NCBI RefSeq assembly: GCF_000174355.1
Contig: NZ_ACIS01000008.1
Location: 222,936-286,935, forward strand
Length of the DNA stretch: 64,000 nt
From: Pseudogulbenkiania ferrooxidans 2002
Lineage (GTDB): Bacteria; Pseudomonadota; Gammaproteobacteria; Burkholderiales; Chromobacteriaceae
Direction of reading: 5' to 3'
In this document: in pieces, positions 11,311-19,308 of the stretch
How the letters are laid out: each line of letters opens with the position of its first letter
How positions within the stretch are numbered: position 1 is the stretch's first letter
Position numbers and translations under genes: made by a program
The notes under the pieces: generated by a model
Told to the model about the DNA's origin: nothing
What the model saw: only the letters and a program-made list of their open reading frames with translations
The model's database searches: none

Positions 11311-12243
11311 ATGCGCATCGCCAATACTGTTACCGATCTGATCGGCAATACTCCGCTGGTCCGCCTCAACCGCCTCACCGCCGATTGTGGCGCCACCGTG
11401 GCGGCCAAGCTGGAGTTCTACAACCCGGCGCACAGCGTCAAGGACCGTATCGCCGTGGCGATGATCGACGCCGCCGAAAAGGCCGGTAAGATCGGTCCGA
11501 ACACCATCATCGTCGAGCCGACCTCCGGCAACACCGGCATCGGGTTGGCCATGGTGTGCGCCGCGCGCGGCTACAAACTGCTGATCACCATGCCGGAAAC
11601 CATGAGCCGTGAGCGGCGCATGCTGCTCAAGGCCTACGGCGCCGAGCTGATCCTGACTCCGGGGCCGGATGGCATGGGCGGCGCCATCGCCAAGGCGCGC
11701 GAGCTGGTCGAATCCGACCCCGACACCTACTTCATGCCGCAGCAGTTCGAGAACCCGGCCAACCCGGAAATCCATCGCAACACCACCGCCGAGGAAGTCT
11801 GGAACGATACCGACGGCCAGGTCGACATCTTCGTCGCCGGCGTGGGTACCGGCGGCACCATCACCGGTGTCGGCGAGGTGCTCAAGGCGCGCAAGCCCGG
11901 CGTGAAGATCGTCGCCGTGGAGCCCGAGGGCTCGCCGGTGCTGTCCGGGGGCGCCAAGGGGCCGCATCTGATCCAGGGCCTCGGCGCCGGTTTTGTGCCG
12001 CCCATCCTCAATACCTCCGCCTACGACGAGGTCGTCCGCGTCAAGAACGACGACGCGTTCACCACCGCCCGTGCGCTGGCCAGCCAGGAAGGCCTGCTGG
12101 TCGGCATCTCTTCCGGTGCGGCGGTCTGGGCGGCGTTGCAACTGGCGCGGCAGCCGGAAAACGCCGGCAAGCTGATCGTGGTGGTGATCCCCTCGTTCGG
12201 CGAGCGCTACCTGTCCACCGCGCTGTTCGAAGACCTGGCCTGA
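11311..12243 (+). CDS. cysK: Cysteine synthase A (O-acetylserine sulfhydrylase)
   Basis: PLP enzyme (310 aa) making L-cysteine from O-acetylserine and sulfide. The PLP lysine is K44 in NPAHSVKDR. The substrate loop is TSGNTG (71-76). The PLP-phosphate loop is [25 protein letters not shown] and SSGAA complete the CysK signature and favour CysK over CysM. Start ATG at 11311 has AAGGGAGA 8 nt upstream. It is monocistronic as far as can be seen. Confidence 0.95.
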   Translation: MRIANTVTDLIGNTPLVRLNRLTADCGATVAAKLEFYNPAHSVKDRIAVAMIDAAEKAGKIGPNTIIVEPTSGNTGIGLAMVCAARGYKLLITMPETMSRERRMLLKAYGAELILTPGPDGMGGAIAKARELVESDPDTYFMPQQFENPANPEIHRNTTAEEVWNDTDGQVDIFVAGVGTGGTITGVGEVLKARKPGVKIVAVEPEGSPVLSGGAKGPHLIQGLGAGFVPPILNTSAYDEVVRVKNDDAFTTARALASQEGLLVGISSGAAVWAALQLARQPENAGKLIVVVIPSFGERYLSTALFEDLA

Positions 12244-12300
12244 GTTCCCCGGCCGGTGCGGGCGGCCCGGTGCCGCCCGCGCTCCTGAGAGACATGAAAC

Positions 12301-12762
12301 GTGACGATGAAGAAGCTTGTCCTTCCCCTTGCGGCCGCTGTGGTGCTGAGCGCCTGCGGCGTGCTCCCGACCCTGCCAGAGTCTGGCGCCCCGCAGCCGC
12401 ACCGTCGGCCGCCGGTTGCCGCCCCCACCAAGGTGGACCTGCTGCTGAAGGAGGCCAACAGGTTGGCCGAAGAAGTCAAAGCCGGGCGCCTGAGCCGCAC
12501 CGCCGCCGCCGATCAGCTCAATGCCTACCGCTTGCGTGTCGCCGGCCCCAACCTGGTCGACGACAATACCTTCGCCGCCTACCGATACATTGCCGTGGAG
12601 CGCGATGCCGGCCGCATGAACCCGGCCGAGGCGCAGGACAAGATGGAAGTCAAACTGCGCGAATGGCTGCGCGCCTGGCCCAAGCTGCGCCAGAAGCCAG
12701 CCGATCCGGCCTTCACCAACTTCCTGCTCAAGGTCTATCGCTTGCCGCCGCTGGGTTATTGA
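12301..12762 (+). CDS. Small lipoprotein of unknown function
   Basis: Predicted lipoprotein (153 aa). I prefer GTG at 12301 because GAGAG lies 9 nt upstream. An in-frame ATG at 12307 would shorten it by two residues. The lipobox is LSAC with Cys about residue 19, followed by a Pro-rich linker (VLPTLPESG...RRPPVAAP). The rest is helical and charged, with repeated Ala/Glu/Arg patterns (LLLKEANRLAEEVKAGRLSR, FAAYRYIAVERDAGRMNPAE) and ends FLLKVYRLPPLGY. I recognise no family. It stands alone between cysK and the YchJ-like gene. Confidence 0.75.
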   Translation: MTMKKLVLPLAAAVVLSACGVLPTLPESGAPQPHRRPPVAAPTKVDLLLKEANRLAEEVKAGRLSRTAAADQLNAYRLRVAGPNLVDDNTFAAYRYIAVERDAGRMNPAEAQDKMEVKLREWLRAWPKLRQKPADPAFTNFLLKVYRLPPLGY

Positions 12763-12927
12763 TTCGGCGTCCGTCGTTGCCGCGAACCCTGGCCGGTAGC
12801 GTGGGGTGATCGGCTCGGTGCGGGAGTGGACCGTCACGCTGCGATCCGTGGCGCTAGCGTGCTCATGCCGCCGTCGACGTGTTCTCGCTTCCTTGCATCT
12901 TGCTTCCCATCCCTTCTGGAATGAACC

Positions 12928-13341
12928 ATGGCCAAAACGCCATCCACGACATTGTGCCCCTGCGGCAGTCGCCATCCTTATGCCGACTGTTGCGGCCGCT
13001 TCATCGAGCACCCCGAGTGCGGCGCTCCGACGGCGGAAGCGCTGATGCGCTCGCGTTATACCGCTTACACCCTGGGATGCGAAACCTATCTGCTGGCGAC
13101 CTGGCAGGAGGCCACGCGTCCGGCCGGGCTCGACCTCGCCGACGATGCCGGCAAGGTGAAATGGCTGGGACTGGACATCCGCCGCACCGAGCAGGGCGGG
13201 GTGAACGACCAGACCGGCATCGTGGAGTTCGTGGCCCGCTACAAGGTGGGCGGGCGAGCCCATCGCCTGCACGAAACCAGCCGTTTCCAGCGCGATGACG
13301 GCCGCTGGTTCTATCTCGACGGCGCACTGCACGAGCACTAA
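12928..13341 (+). CDS. YchJ-like SEC-C motif protein
   Basis: Small protein (137 aa) of the YchJ/UPF0225 family. The N-terminal SEC-C-type zinc motif is CPCGSRHPYADCCGRF (residues about 10-25, Cys-x-Cys...Cys-Cys). The family core follows: APTAEALMRSRYTAYTLGCE, VKWLGLDIR, TGIVEFVARYKVGG and HETSRFQRDDGRWFYLDG, an NTF2-like fold. The molecular function of the family is not known. ATG at 12928 is the only start that keeps the Cys motif. Confidence 0.9.
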   Translation: MAKTPSTTLCPCGSRHPYADCCGRFIEHPECGAPTAEALMRSRYTAYTLGCETYLLATWQEATRPAGLDLADDAGKVKWLGLDIRRTEQGGVNDQTGIVEFVARYKVGGRAHRLHETSRFQRDDGRWFYLDGALHEH

Positions 13342-13469
13342 ATCAATTCTATTGGCATATACTATCGCCCGGAGGGCACGCCCGTTTTTTTCCTATCCAT
13401 CGTGGCGTTTCCCTCCTGCTGTCCTATTGTTAGAAGGGACGTTTTAGTAAAGCGTGTGAGAGGGGGAAA

Positions 13470-13799
13470 ATGGGTAACGCCATGGAGCAGTTGTTGTCCG
13501 GTTTTTCGCAGTCGACAGGCCAGAACGAGCCGTCCTGCGACCTTTCCAGTTCAGCCATTCGCCTGGTGAAGGCGCCCGTGCGCGCCGACCTGAGTCTGCA
13601 GCTCGAGGCGATGGCGCATGTGCTGCACACCACTCCGGAATGTCTGGCAGGCGCCATCCTGAATGCTGCCATCGTCGATCTGGAAGATCATCTCGGCGAA
13701 GCGCTGCTCGGTAAGGTGCAGCAGGAGTGCCAGGTCATTCTGGACGCCAGCCGGCCAGAAAATAATCCCAGCGTCGTTTTCAACAGCGGCGGTACTTGA
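13470..13799 (+). CDS. Small protein, RHH-like, paralogue of the next gene
   Basis: Unrecognised 109-aa protein. The centre (VRADLSLQLEAMAHVLHT, then PECLAGAILNAAIVDLEDHL, residues about 33-72) has the strand-helix-helix rhythm of ribbon-helix-helix proteins. It aligns with the product of 13987-14301 through DLS...LEAMAxV...P..LAxAILxAAxxDLxxHL. The ends do not align. ATG at 13470 follows GAGAGGGGG, and an in-frame ATG at 13482 is also well placed. DNA binding is inference only, and no toxin-like partner is adjacent. Confidence 0.65.
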   Translation: MGNAMEQLLSGFSQSTGQNEPSCDLSSSAIRLVKAPVRADLSLQLEAMAHVLHTTPECLAGAILNAAIVDLEDHLGEALLGKVQQECQVILDASRPENNPSVVFNSGGT

Positions 13800-13986
13800 G
13801 CTTTTCTTGTCCGCCCCGCATCGGTACCGGTGCCTAACGGACGGCGCTTTCGGCCGTGATGGCTGCCGTATTGGACGTGAAAAGATCTGAATCAATACAG
13901 GACAACAGCGCAGAGCGGCCTGTTTTGCGCGGCCCGGGCATTTGTTCGGCATTGCAAAGCATTTTCTTTCAGTTTTAGGAGCGAAG

Positions 13987-14301
13987 ATGATGGCAAAGGC
14001 GTTGGATGAACTGGTCACCCGTCTGGAGCACTGTCGCGAGCAGGGGCGTTGTGCCAAGGCCGTACTGGATGTGGTGGCCACGCGGGACCTGTCGGTTCCG
14101 ATCGATCACGAAACCTGCGGCGAATTGCGGGCGCTGGCGCAGGTATTCAGCTGCGAGCCCGCCGAACTGGCCAGTGCCATCCTGCGGGCAGCCTGTATCG
14201 ATTTGCAGGAACATCTGGACGACGACCTCGACAAGCTGGCCGCGGCCGCCGAACAACTGGTCAACGACCCGTGCGTCGGGATCGCCAGCGAGGAGCTCTA
14301 G
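13987..14301 (+). CDS. Small protein, RHH-like, paralogue of the previous gene
   Basis: Unrecognised 104-aa protein, paralogous to the one at 13470 over about 60 residues (ELRALAQVFSCEPAELASAI, then LRAACIDLQEHLDDDLDKL). The start is ATG at 13987 because AGGAG lies 5 nt upstream. The 187-nt gap to the first paralogue has no evident promoter but is long enough for one. The N-terminal helix (LDELVTRLEHCREQGRCAK) is unlike that of its sister. A strong terminator follows at 14339. Confidence 0.7.
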   Translation: MMAKALDELVTRLEHCREQGRCAKAVLDVVATRDLSVPIDHETCGELRALAQVFSCEPAELASAILRAACIDLQEHLDDDLDKLAAAAEQLVNDPCVGIASEEL

Positions 14302-14338
14302 CGGTACCCGACCATTTCAGCAGTGAACTGGCCACAAG

Positions 14339-14367
14339 AAAACCGGCAGGCTTGCCGGTTTTTTTTG
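14339..14367 (+). terminator. Intrinsic terminator after the paralogue pair
   Basis: AACCGGCA / TGCCGGTT stem, loop GGCT, then a run of T. On the minus side it also lies just past the glutathione peroxidase stop. Confidence 0.85.
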
Positions 14368-14407
14368 TATCGTCCTGACTGCTCCGTCTTGATCAGCGGC
14401 TATCCGG

Positions 14408-14890
14408 TCAGAGCAAGGCTTCGATCTTGCTGGCCAGTGCTTCCGGCTTGGTCAGCGCCGAGTGGCGCGCCACGATGTGGCCCTGGCGGTCGATCAGGAA
14501 CTTGGTGAAATTCCACTTGATGCGGCGTGTGCCCAGCAGGCCCGGCTTGGCCCGCACCAAGTGATGCCATAATGGGTGCGCGGTGGCGCCGTTGACGTCC
14601 ACCTTGCTCGCCATGGGGAAACTCACGCCGTAGTTCTTCTGGCAAAAAGCCCCGATTTCGGCATCGCTGCCAGGCTCCTGCCGGCCGAACTGGTTGCAGG
14701 GGAAACCGATGACCACCAGCCCGCGATCGCGGTAGCGCCGGTACAGCGCCTCCAGGCCGGCGTATTGTGGGGTGTAGCCGCACTGGCTGGCAGTATTCAC
14801 CACCAGGATAACCTTGCCGGCGTAGTCCTGAAGCTTGGCCGGAGAGCCATCCAGCAGGGTGAAGTTGAAGGCGTAGAGTGGGGCGGACAT
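14408..14890 (-). CDS. gpx: Glutathione peroxidase-type thiol peroxidase
   Basis: Peroxidase (160 aa) of the GPx family that reduces hydrogen peroxide and organic hydroperoxides. Its peroxidatic residue is Cys37 in NTASQCGYTPQY, where animal enzymes have selenocysteine. The family's Gln and Trp/Asn residues are in GFPCNQFG and WNFTKFLID. The additional Cys residues (FPCNQF, AFCQKN) suggest that, like most bacterial homologues, it may use thioredoxin rather than glutathione. It has no signal peptide. Start ATG at 14890. Possibly read alone. Confidence 0.93.
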   Translation of the reverse strand: MSAPLYAFNFTLLDGSPAKLQDYAGKVILVVNTASQCGYTPQYAGLEALYRRYRDRGLVVIGFPCNQFGRQEPGSDAEIGAFCQKNYGVSFPMASKVDVNGATAHPLWHHLVRAKPGLLGTRRIKWNFTKFLIDRQGHIVARHSALTKPEALASKIEALL

Positions 14891-15183
14891 GATCGGGTGT
14901 CGTGGGTGAACGGCCTTGCATGGTAGCCAGTAATGGCCCCGCTTCCTAGCGTGTGCGGCGGCAGGCCGGCCGTGCGTCTCGGAAACGGCGAACTAGATTT
15001 ATACCAAATACATGTTTTGGCATAAAAAAAGGGACGAGCGGCAAGGGGGAACCGCAACGCCCCAGTAAGAAAGGTTTGCCCACACATTCTTGCGTGTTTG
15101 CCTTCGATAAACCATTGAGAACCTAGTGTTTATCGTAGTTCACCTGCCGGAAATTGCGAGTCACTTTTGCACCCCGAAAGCAC
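14891..15183. other. Intergenic stretch upstream of gpx
   Basis: About 340 nt separate gpx from dcd, both on the minus strand. The gpx promoter should be here. An AT-rich patch at 14996-15030, with CCAAA/TTTGG inverted and a run of A, is the best candidate area but no clean -35/-10 pair stands out. I see no gene. Confidence 0.5.
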
Positions 15184-15210
15184 AAAAAAAATCCCGCCGG
15201 GAGGGCGGGA
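15184..15210 (-). terminator. Intrinsic terminator of dcd
   Basis: On the minus strand CCCGCC / GGCGGG with a CTCC loop, followed by a run of eight T, 25 nt after the dcd stop. Confidence 0.88.
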
Positions 15211-15234
15211 GGGCTGGGCTGAAAACCGGCGTAT

Positions 15235-15804
15235 TCACGGTTTCGGCAGGGTGACCCCGCTTTGCCCCATGTACTTGCCGTCACGGTCGCGGTAGGACAC
15301 CGCGCATTCCTCGTCAGACTCGAAAAACAGCACCTGTGCAACGCCTTCGTTGGCGTAAATCTTTGCCGGCAGTGGAGTCGTGTTGGAAAATTCGAGGGTG
15401 ACATAACCTTCCCATTCCGGTTCGAACGGCGTCACGTTGACGATGATGCCGCAGCGCGCGTAGGTCGATTTGCCGAGACACACGGTCAGCACGCTGCGCG
15501 GGATGCGGAAGTACTCCACGGTGCGCGCCAGCGCGAACGAGTTGGGCGGAATGATGCAATAGCCATCGCCCGACACTTCGACGAACGACTTCGGGTCGAA
15601 ATTCTTCGGGTCGACGATGGTGCTGTTGATGTTGGTGAATACCTTGAATTCGTCGGCACAGCGGATATCGTAGCCGTAGCTCGAGGTGCCGTAGGAGATG
15701 ATCTTCTGGCCGTCGCTGATCTTGATCTGGTTCGGTTCGAACGGATCGATCATGCCGTCCTGCTCAGCCATGCGGCGGATCCACTTGTCGGATTTGATGC
15801 TCAT
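15235..15804 (-). CDS. dcd: dCTP deaminase
   Basis: dCTP deaminase (189 aa) converts dCTP to dUTP, feeding dUMP and dTMP synthesis. Signatures: [19 protein letters not shown] opening, [33 protein letters not shown], then [17 protein letters not shown] and the catalytic Glu in [15 protein letters not shown]. It ends [17 protein letters not shown], a normal full-length C-terminus. ATG at 15804. Divergent from bfr. Confidence 0.97.
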   Translation of the reverse strand: MSIKSDKWIRRMAEQDGMIDPFEPNQIKISDGQKIISYGTSSYGYDIRCADEFKVFTNINSTIVDPKNFDPKSFVEVSGDGYCIIPPNSFALARTVEYFRIPRSVLTVCLGKSTYARCGIIVNVTPFEPEWEGYVTLEFSNTTPLPAKIYANEGVAQVLFFESDEECAVSYRDRDGKYMGQSGVTLPKP

Positions 15805-15920
15805 TGTCGGAAGGGCGCTCGGGAAGGCGCTGGGGAGAGTGACGATCGGCAGATTTTACCCTTCCGTCCGCCATCTAGGCCAGTGTACCGACGAGCTAGT
15901 CCGGATGGGGCGGTGTTTTG

Positions 15921-15949
15921 CTGACAATACGCCTTCGTCATCCTACAAT
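15921..15949 (+). promoter_or_regulatory. Promoter of bfr
   Basis: CTGACA (15921-15926), 17-bp spacer, TACAAT (15944-15949), 72 nt before the ATG. I did not find a clear Fur box. Confidence 0.55.
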
Positions 15950-16021
15950 CCGCCCTGATTTTATTCACTTTGGCAAGCGCCGGCTCGCCCCCCGGCTCTG
16001 CCTGTCAGAGGACGTCTACAC

Positions 16022-16489
16022 ATGCAAGGTCACCCCAAAACCATCGAGTTGCTGAACGCTCTGCTGGCCGAGGAACTGTCGGCCGCCGACCAGTACTTCA
16101 TCCACGCCGAAATGTACAAGGATCAGGGGCTGCAGCAGCTATTCCAACGCATCGACCATGAGCGCGAGGACGAACTGGGACATGCCCGCATCCTCATTGC
16201 CCGCATCCTGTTCCTCGGCGGTGTCCCAAACGTGGCGAAGCGCGTACCCATCGTGGTCGGCCAGGACGTGCCGGCCATGCTGCGAAGTGATCTCGAGGTC
16301 GAGTACCGAGTGGGCGACTTGCTCAAGTCGGTGATCGCACACTGCGAGAGCGTGCAGGATTTCGTCACGCGCAACGAACTGATGCTGCTGCTGGAGGAGA
16401 CTGAAAACGATCACGCGCACTGGCTGGAACAGCAGCTCAAGCTGATCGAGCTGACCGGCCTGGAAAACTATCAGCAGTCGCGCATGTAA
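16022..16489 (+). CDS. bfr: Bacterioferritin, haem-Met-lacking type
   Basis: Iron-storage subunit (155 aa) forming a 24-mer that oxidises Fe(II) at a dinuclear ferroxidase centre. The ferroxidase ligands are present: E18, E51, H54, E94, and E128/H131, the last pair shifted by one residue relative to E. coli numbering. Residue 52, the axial Met that binds haem at the subunit interface in classical bacterioferritin, is Leu here (DELGHA at 50-55). In Neisseria, a subunit lacking Met52 (BfrA) works with a second subunit that has it (BfrB). No second bfr gene is adjacent. The C-terminus (GLENYQQSRM) is typical. Confidence 0.93.
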   Translation: MQGHPKTIELLNALLAEELSAADQYFIHAEMYKDQGLQQLFQRIDHEREDELGHARILIARILFLGGVPNVAKRVPIVVGQDVPAMLRSDLEVEYRVGDLLKSVIAHCESVQDFVTRNELMLLLEETENDHAHWLEQQLKLIELTGLENYQQSRM

Positions 16490-16778
16490 TGCCAAGGTGG
16501 GCAGAAAGGGGCAGGGGAGCCCACGCCCCCCCGTCTGTTTCTGGCCATGGCAGCGCTAACCCTTAGGGGGATCTCGCCCGTGCGTGATCTGTTCGGCAAG
16601 GCGTGGCCGCAGCGAATGCGCCGACCCGTCCTGGGGCAGGCACAAGCGGGTCGGAGCTTCCTTCACCTCGTCCACGGCACCGTGCCTATTGCTCCATGTC
16701 TCCGTTACGGCGTGCCCTGCGTCACATGGGAGGGGCGCGGCAATACCCCGGTGAGCTGTCCAGGGGGGGGCTATCAGT
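16490..16778. other. Intergenic stretch between bfr and rdgC
   Basis: Convergent intergenic region. GTGGGC (16496-16501) can pair with GCCCAC (16519-16524), a weak structure after bfr without a T-run. No conserved reading frame or RNA is apparent. Confidence 0.5.
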
Positions 16779-16806
16779 AAAAAAGAGCCGGATTTCCGGC
16801 TCTTTT
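16779..16806 (-). terminator. Intrinsic terminator of rdgC
   Basis: AAAAGAGCCGGA / TCCGGCTCTTTT, extended by a T-run on the minus strand, 21 nt past the rdgC stop. Confidence 0.88.
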
Positions 16807-16827
16807 CGGTCGAGGGCTATAACGCGC

Positions 16828-17820
16828 TCATTCCTCCCACGGCACATCCACCGCTTCCGTGCGGGTTGCCGCGCTCGCGGGGGCAGCCGGGGGAGGCGCC
16901 GCGGCCGAGCTGGCCTGCTGTGCTTCTTCCAGCCCACCCAAGGCCTCGACCAGCTCGTCCACCAGTTCACCCAGCTCTTCTACCATCAGTGTGAAGGTGG
17001 CCTCGAACAGGCTGTCGCGATCGTCCCCGGCCTGGCTCGCTTCTTCCTGCAGGACATCGAGGAACTGCAGGCGTTTCAGCTGCAGCATGTCGGTCAACAC
17101 GAAACGGATACGTTCGCGCCAGATCAGGCCGACCCGCGTCACCTGCTTGCCGGTGGCGATGTGCTGGCGGATTTCATCGGCGGTCAGGTCCATGCGCGTG
17201 CAGCGGATCACCGCGCCGTTCTCGCTGCTGTCCTTCAGCTCGCATTCGGCGTCCAGTTCGAAACCGGCCGGTGCCTCGCATTCGGCCAACCAGGCCGTCA
17301 TCGCGGTATGGGGGGCGATCTGGGTGCGCGGCAAGGCGGCGGGGAAGGGCGGCAGCGCTTCGCGCAACTTGCTGACCAGGGCCTCCGACTTGCTGGCCGT
17401 GGCGGAATTCACCATCAGCCATTGTCGGCGTCCATCCAGGTAAGCGTTGAGGCGGTGGCTGCGCACGAAGGCGCGTGGCAGCAGGTCGTCGGTCACCTGT
17501 TCCTTGAGGGCCAGCTTTTCCTTGCGGCCGACCTTGCGCAGTTCCTTGTCCTCGATCTCCGCTACCTTGGCGTCGACAAACTCGCGGATTACCGATGCCG
17601 GAAGAACCTTGTCTTCGCGCTTCAGGGCGACCAGCTGGCAGCCGCGGGCGCTGTACACCGGCGACTCCTGGTGGCCGGCAGCGGTCACCCAGCCCTCGCT
17701 GAACCAGTCCAGGCCGCTGCAGTGAAGAAACGGTTTTTTCTCCAGTGCATCAGTCAGTTGCGCCACTTCGGGGATGGCATCCCCGTTCAAACGATAAAAA
17801 GATAGTTGCTTAAACCACAT
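16828..17820 (-). CDS. rdgC: Recombination-associated protein RdgC
   Basis: RdgC (330 aa) is a ring-shaped DNA-binding protein that restrains RecA. In Neisseria it affects pilin antigenic variation. Recognised by MWFKQLSFYRL, LHCSGLDWFSEGWV (about 32-45), VYSARGCQLVALKREDKVLP and GRKEKLALKEQVTDDLLPRA, followed by the central RQWLMVNSATASKSEALVSK. The C-terminal 40 residues are a Pro/Ala-rich tail beyond the E. coli length. Start ATG at 17820. The first 104 codons and the upstream region are duplicated at 18146-18459. The gene is divergent from the tRNA-Pro array. Confidence 0.96.
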   Translation of the reverse strand: MWFKQLSFYRLNGDAIPEVAQLTDALEKKPFLHCSGLDWFSEGWVTAAGHQESPVYSARGCQLVALKREDKVLPASVIREFVDAKVAEIEDKELRKVGRKEKLALKEQVTDDLLPRAFVRSHRLNAYLDGRRQWLMVNSATASKSEALVSKLREALPPFPAALPRTQIAPHTAMTAWLAECEAPAGFELDAECELKDSSENGAVIRCTRMDLTADEIRQHIATGKQVTRVGLIWRERIRFVLTDMLQLKRLQFLDVLQEEASQAGDDRDSLFEATFTLMVEELGELVDELVEALGGLEEAQQASSAAAPPPAAPASAATRTEAVDVPWEE

Positions 17821-17991
17821 ATTTGCCCGATAATGCGCGTCCTCTGAGGCCGAACATTGTATCGCAGAAGCGGTGCCTGACGGTGAATAACTTGGAGTCG
17901 CAAAAATTCGGAATCGGGGTGTAGCTTAGCCTGGTAGAGCGCTACGTTCGGGACGTAGAGGCCGGAGGTTCGAATCCTCTCACCCCGACCA
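17507..17991. repeat. 485-nt direct repeat, left copy (rdgC 5' end + tRNA-Pro)
   Basis: Identical as read to 18146-18630 (offset 639). It covers the first 104 codons of rdgC, its upstream region and the first tRNA-Pro. The repeat starts abruptly inside rdgC. Confidence 0.92.
17915..17991 (+). tRNA. tRNA-Pro(CGG), copy 1
   Basis: 77 nt with encoded CCA. Acceptor CGGGGTG/CACCCCG, anticodon stem CTACG/CGTAG, loop TTCGGGA giving CGG. Confidence 0.97.
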
Positions 17992-18008
17992 CAAATTTGA
18001 TAAAACGC

Positions 18009-18037
18009 TTGCGGATATCAAATGATTTTTGTAAAAT
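18009..18037 (+). promoter_or_regulatory. Promoter in front of tRNA-Pro copy 2
   Basis: TTGCGG (18009-18014), 17-bp spacer, TAAAAT (18032-18037), 28 nt before the mature tRNA. The same sequence recurs at 19252-19280 before copy 5. Confidence 0.55.
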
Positions 18038-18065
18038 GTGTTTCCTCTGAATTTTATTCAGAAAT

Positions 18066-18142
18066 CGGGGTGTAGCTTAGCCTGGTAGAGCGCTACGTTC
18101 GGGACGTAGAGGCCGGAGGTTCGAATCCTCTCACCCCGACCA
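18066..18142 (+). tRNA. tRNA-Pro(CGG), copy 2
   Basis: Identical to copy 1. It is followed by GAT and then, without any shared bases at the joint, by a fragment of rdgC. Confidence 0.97.
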
Positions 18143-18145
18143 GAT

Positions 18146-18459
18146 AGGGCCAGCTTTTCCTTGCGGCCGACCTTGCGCAGTTCCTTGTCCTCGATCTCCG
18201 CTACCTTGGCGTCGACAAACTCGCGGATTACCGATGCCGGAAGAACCTTGTCTTCGCGCTTCAGGGCGACCAGCTGGCAGCCGCGGGCGCTGTACACCGG
18301 CGACTCCTGGTGGCCGGCAGCGGTCACCCAGCCCTCGCTGAACCAGTCCAGGCCGCTGCAGTGAAGAAACGGTTTTTTCTCCAGTGCATCAGTCAGTTGC
18401 GCCACTTCGGGGATGGCATCCCCGTTCAAACGATAAAAAGATAGTTGCTTAAACCACAT
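18146..18459 (-). pseudogene. Truncated rdgC (N-terminal 104 codons)
   Basis: Copy of the rdgC 5' end with its start codon (ATG at 18459) and upstream region. The frame runs through KVGRKEKLAL, then leaves rdgC and reads into tRNA-Pro copy 2 before stopping at about 18058. It lacks two thirds of RdgC and cannot be functional as RdgC. Confidence 0.88.
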
Positions 18460-18553
18460 ATTTGCCCGATAATGCGCGTCCTCTGAGGCCGAACATTGTA
18501 TCGCAGAAGCGGTGCCTGACGGTGAATAACTTGGAGTCGCAAAAATTCGGAAT

Positions 18554-18630
18554 CGGGGTGTAGCTTAGCCTGGTAGAGCGCTACGTTCGGGACGTAGAGG
18601 CCGGAGGTTCGAATCCTCTCACCCCGACCA
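18554..18630 (+). tRNA. tRNA-Pro(CGG), copy 3
   Basis: Identical to copy 1. It is the only tRNA-Pro inside the 1000-nt block. Upstream it resembles copy 1, downstream it resembles copy 5. Confidence 0.96.
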
Positions 18631-18635
18631 GATTC

Positions 18636-18674
18636 AAAAAAGCCTTGATGCGCAGCATACGTCAAGGCTTTTTT
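18636..18674 (+). terminator. Terminator after tRNA-Pro copy 3
   Basis: AAAAAAGCCTTGA / TCAAGGCTTTTTT stem with a 13-nt loop. The second copy is at 19391-19429. Confidence 0.85.
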
Positions 18675-18688
18675 ACCAAGTTTGGTTT

Positions 18689-18764
18689 GCCGGTATAGCT
18701 CAGTTGGTAGAGCAGCGCATTCGTAATGCGAAGGTCGGGGGTTCGACTCCTCTTACCGGCACCA
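18689..18764 (+). tRNA. tRNA-Thr(CGT), copy 1
   Basis: 76 nt with encoded CCA. Acceptor GCCGGTA/TACCGGC, anticodon loop TTCGTAA giving CGT. It resembles E. coli thrW. Confidence 0.95.
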
Positions 18765-18770
18765 TATAGA

Positions 18771-18803
18771 AAAAAGCCTGGCGGCAATGCCAGGCTTTTT
18801 TTA
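18771..18803 (+). terminator. Terminator after tRNA-Thr copy 1
   Basis: AAAAAGCCTGGC / GCCAGGCTTTTTTT. The second copy is at 19526-19558. Confidence 0.85.
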
Positions 18804-18925
18804 TTTCCGGTTGTCTCGCCTGAGCCCGCTGCCGTGGGGCGTGCTGTGCGTGTTGTCGCGGCGGTGCCTGGGCGGTGTTTGTCGGCCGCGGGTCGTGTCT
18901 TCCCGGTGATTCTTGGCGGCGGGGG

Positions 18926-19145
18926 TTATTGTGTCAGCGGCGCTAGCAAGGGGCTATAGCCCAGTTGGCGCAGCTTGCTCATGGTTTCCTCGGCTTCGGC
19001 GCGGGTGCGGAATGGTCCGACGTGTACTTTCGTCTCGGTATGGGCTTCGATGCCGTTTGCCTTGAGCGTCTCGATCAGTTTCTGCGCATTGCCAAGGCTG
19101 GTGAACAAGCCGAGCTGCACCTTGTAGCCCAGCGAGGAGCCTGCC
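18926..19145 (-). pseudogene. Truncated SPOR-domain gene (C-terminal about 73 residues)
   Basis: Copy of the 3' end of the gene at 19681-20466, covering the SPOR domain (GSSLGYKVQLGLFTSLGN to the stop). It lacks the cytoplasmic start, the membrane segment and the linker. Any product would need an accidental start. Confidence 0.88.
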
Positions 19146-19157
19146 AAAATTCGGAAT

Positions 19158-19234
19158 CGGGGTGTAGCTTAGCCTGGTAGAGCGCTACGTTCGGGACGTA
19201 GAGGCCGGAGGTTCGAATCCTCTCACCCCGACCA
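19158..19234 (+). tRNA. tRNA-Pro(CGG), copy 4
   Basis: Identical to copy 1, followed by the same 74-nt spacer as copy 1. Confidence 0.97.
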
Positions 19235-19308
19235 CAAATTTGATAAAACGCTTGCGGATATCAAATGATTTTTGTAAAATGTGTTTCCTCTGAATTTTAT
19301 TCAGAAAT

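Larger units (their letters stand above)
17903..18145. repeat. 243-nt direct repeat, left copy (tRNA-Pro pair)
   Basis: Matches 19146-19388 (offset 1243). It contains tRNA-Pro, a 74-nt spacer, tRNA-Pro and three further bases. The two copies flank the 1000-nt block 18146-19145. Confidence 0.92.
18146..18630. repeat. 485-nt direct repeat, right copy (rdgC 5' end + tRNA-Pro)
   Basis: Second copy of 17507-17991. It forms the left part of the 1000-nt block 18146-19145. Confidence 0.92.
18554..19145. repeat. 592-nt direct repeat, left copy (tRNA-Pro, tRNA-Thr, 3' end of SPOR gene)
   Basis: Matches 19309-19900 (offset 755). I see two substitutions, just ahead of tRNA-Thr (TTGGTTTGCC here, TTGGGTGGCC in the other copy). 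It ends abruptly inside the SPOR gene copy. Confidence 0.9.

Noticed and set aside
16547..16780. 77-codon frame between bfr and rdgC
   Set aside because: No SD, Arg/Pro-rich translation typical of random GC-rich DNA, and it runs into the rdgC terminator.
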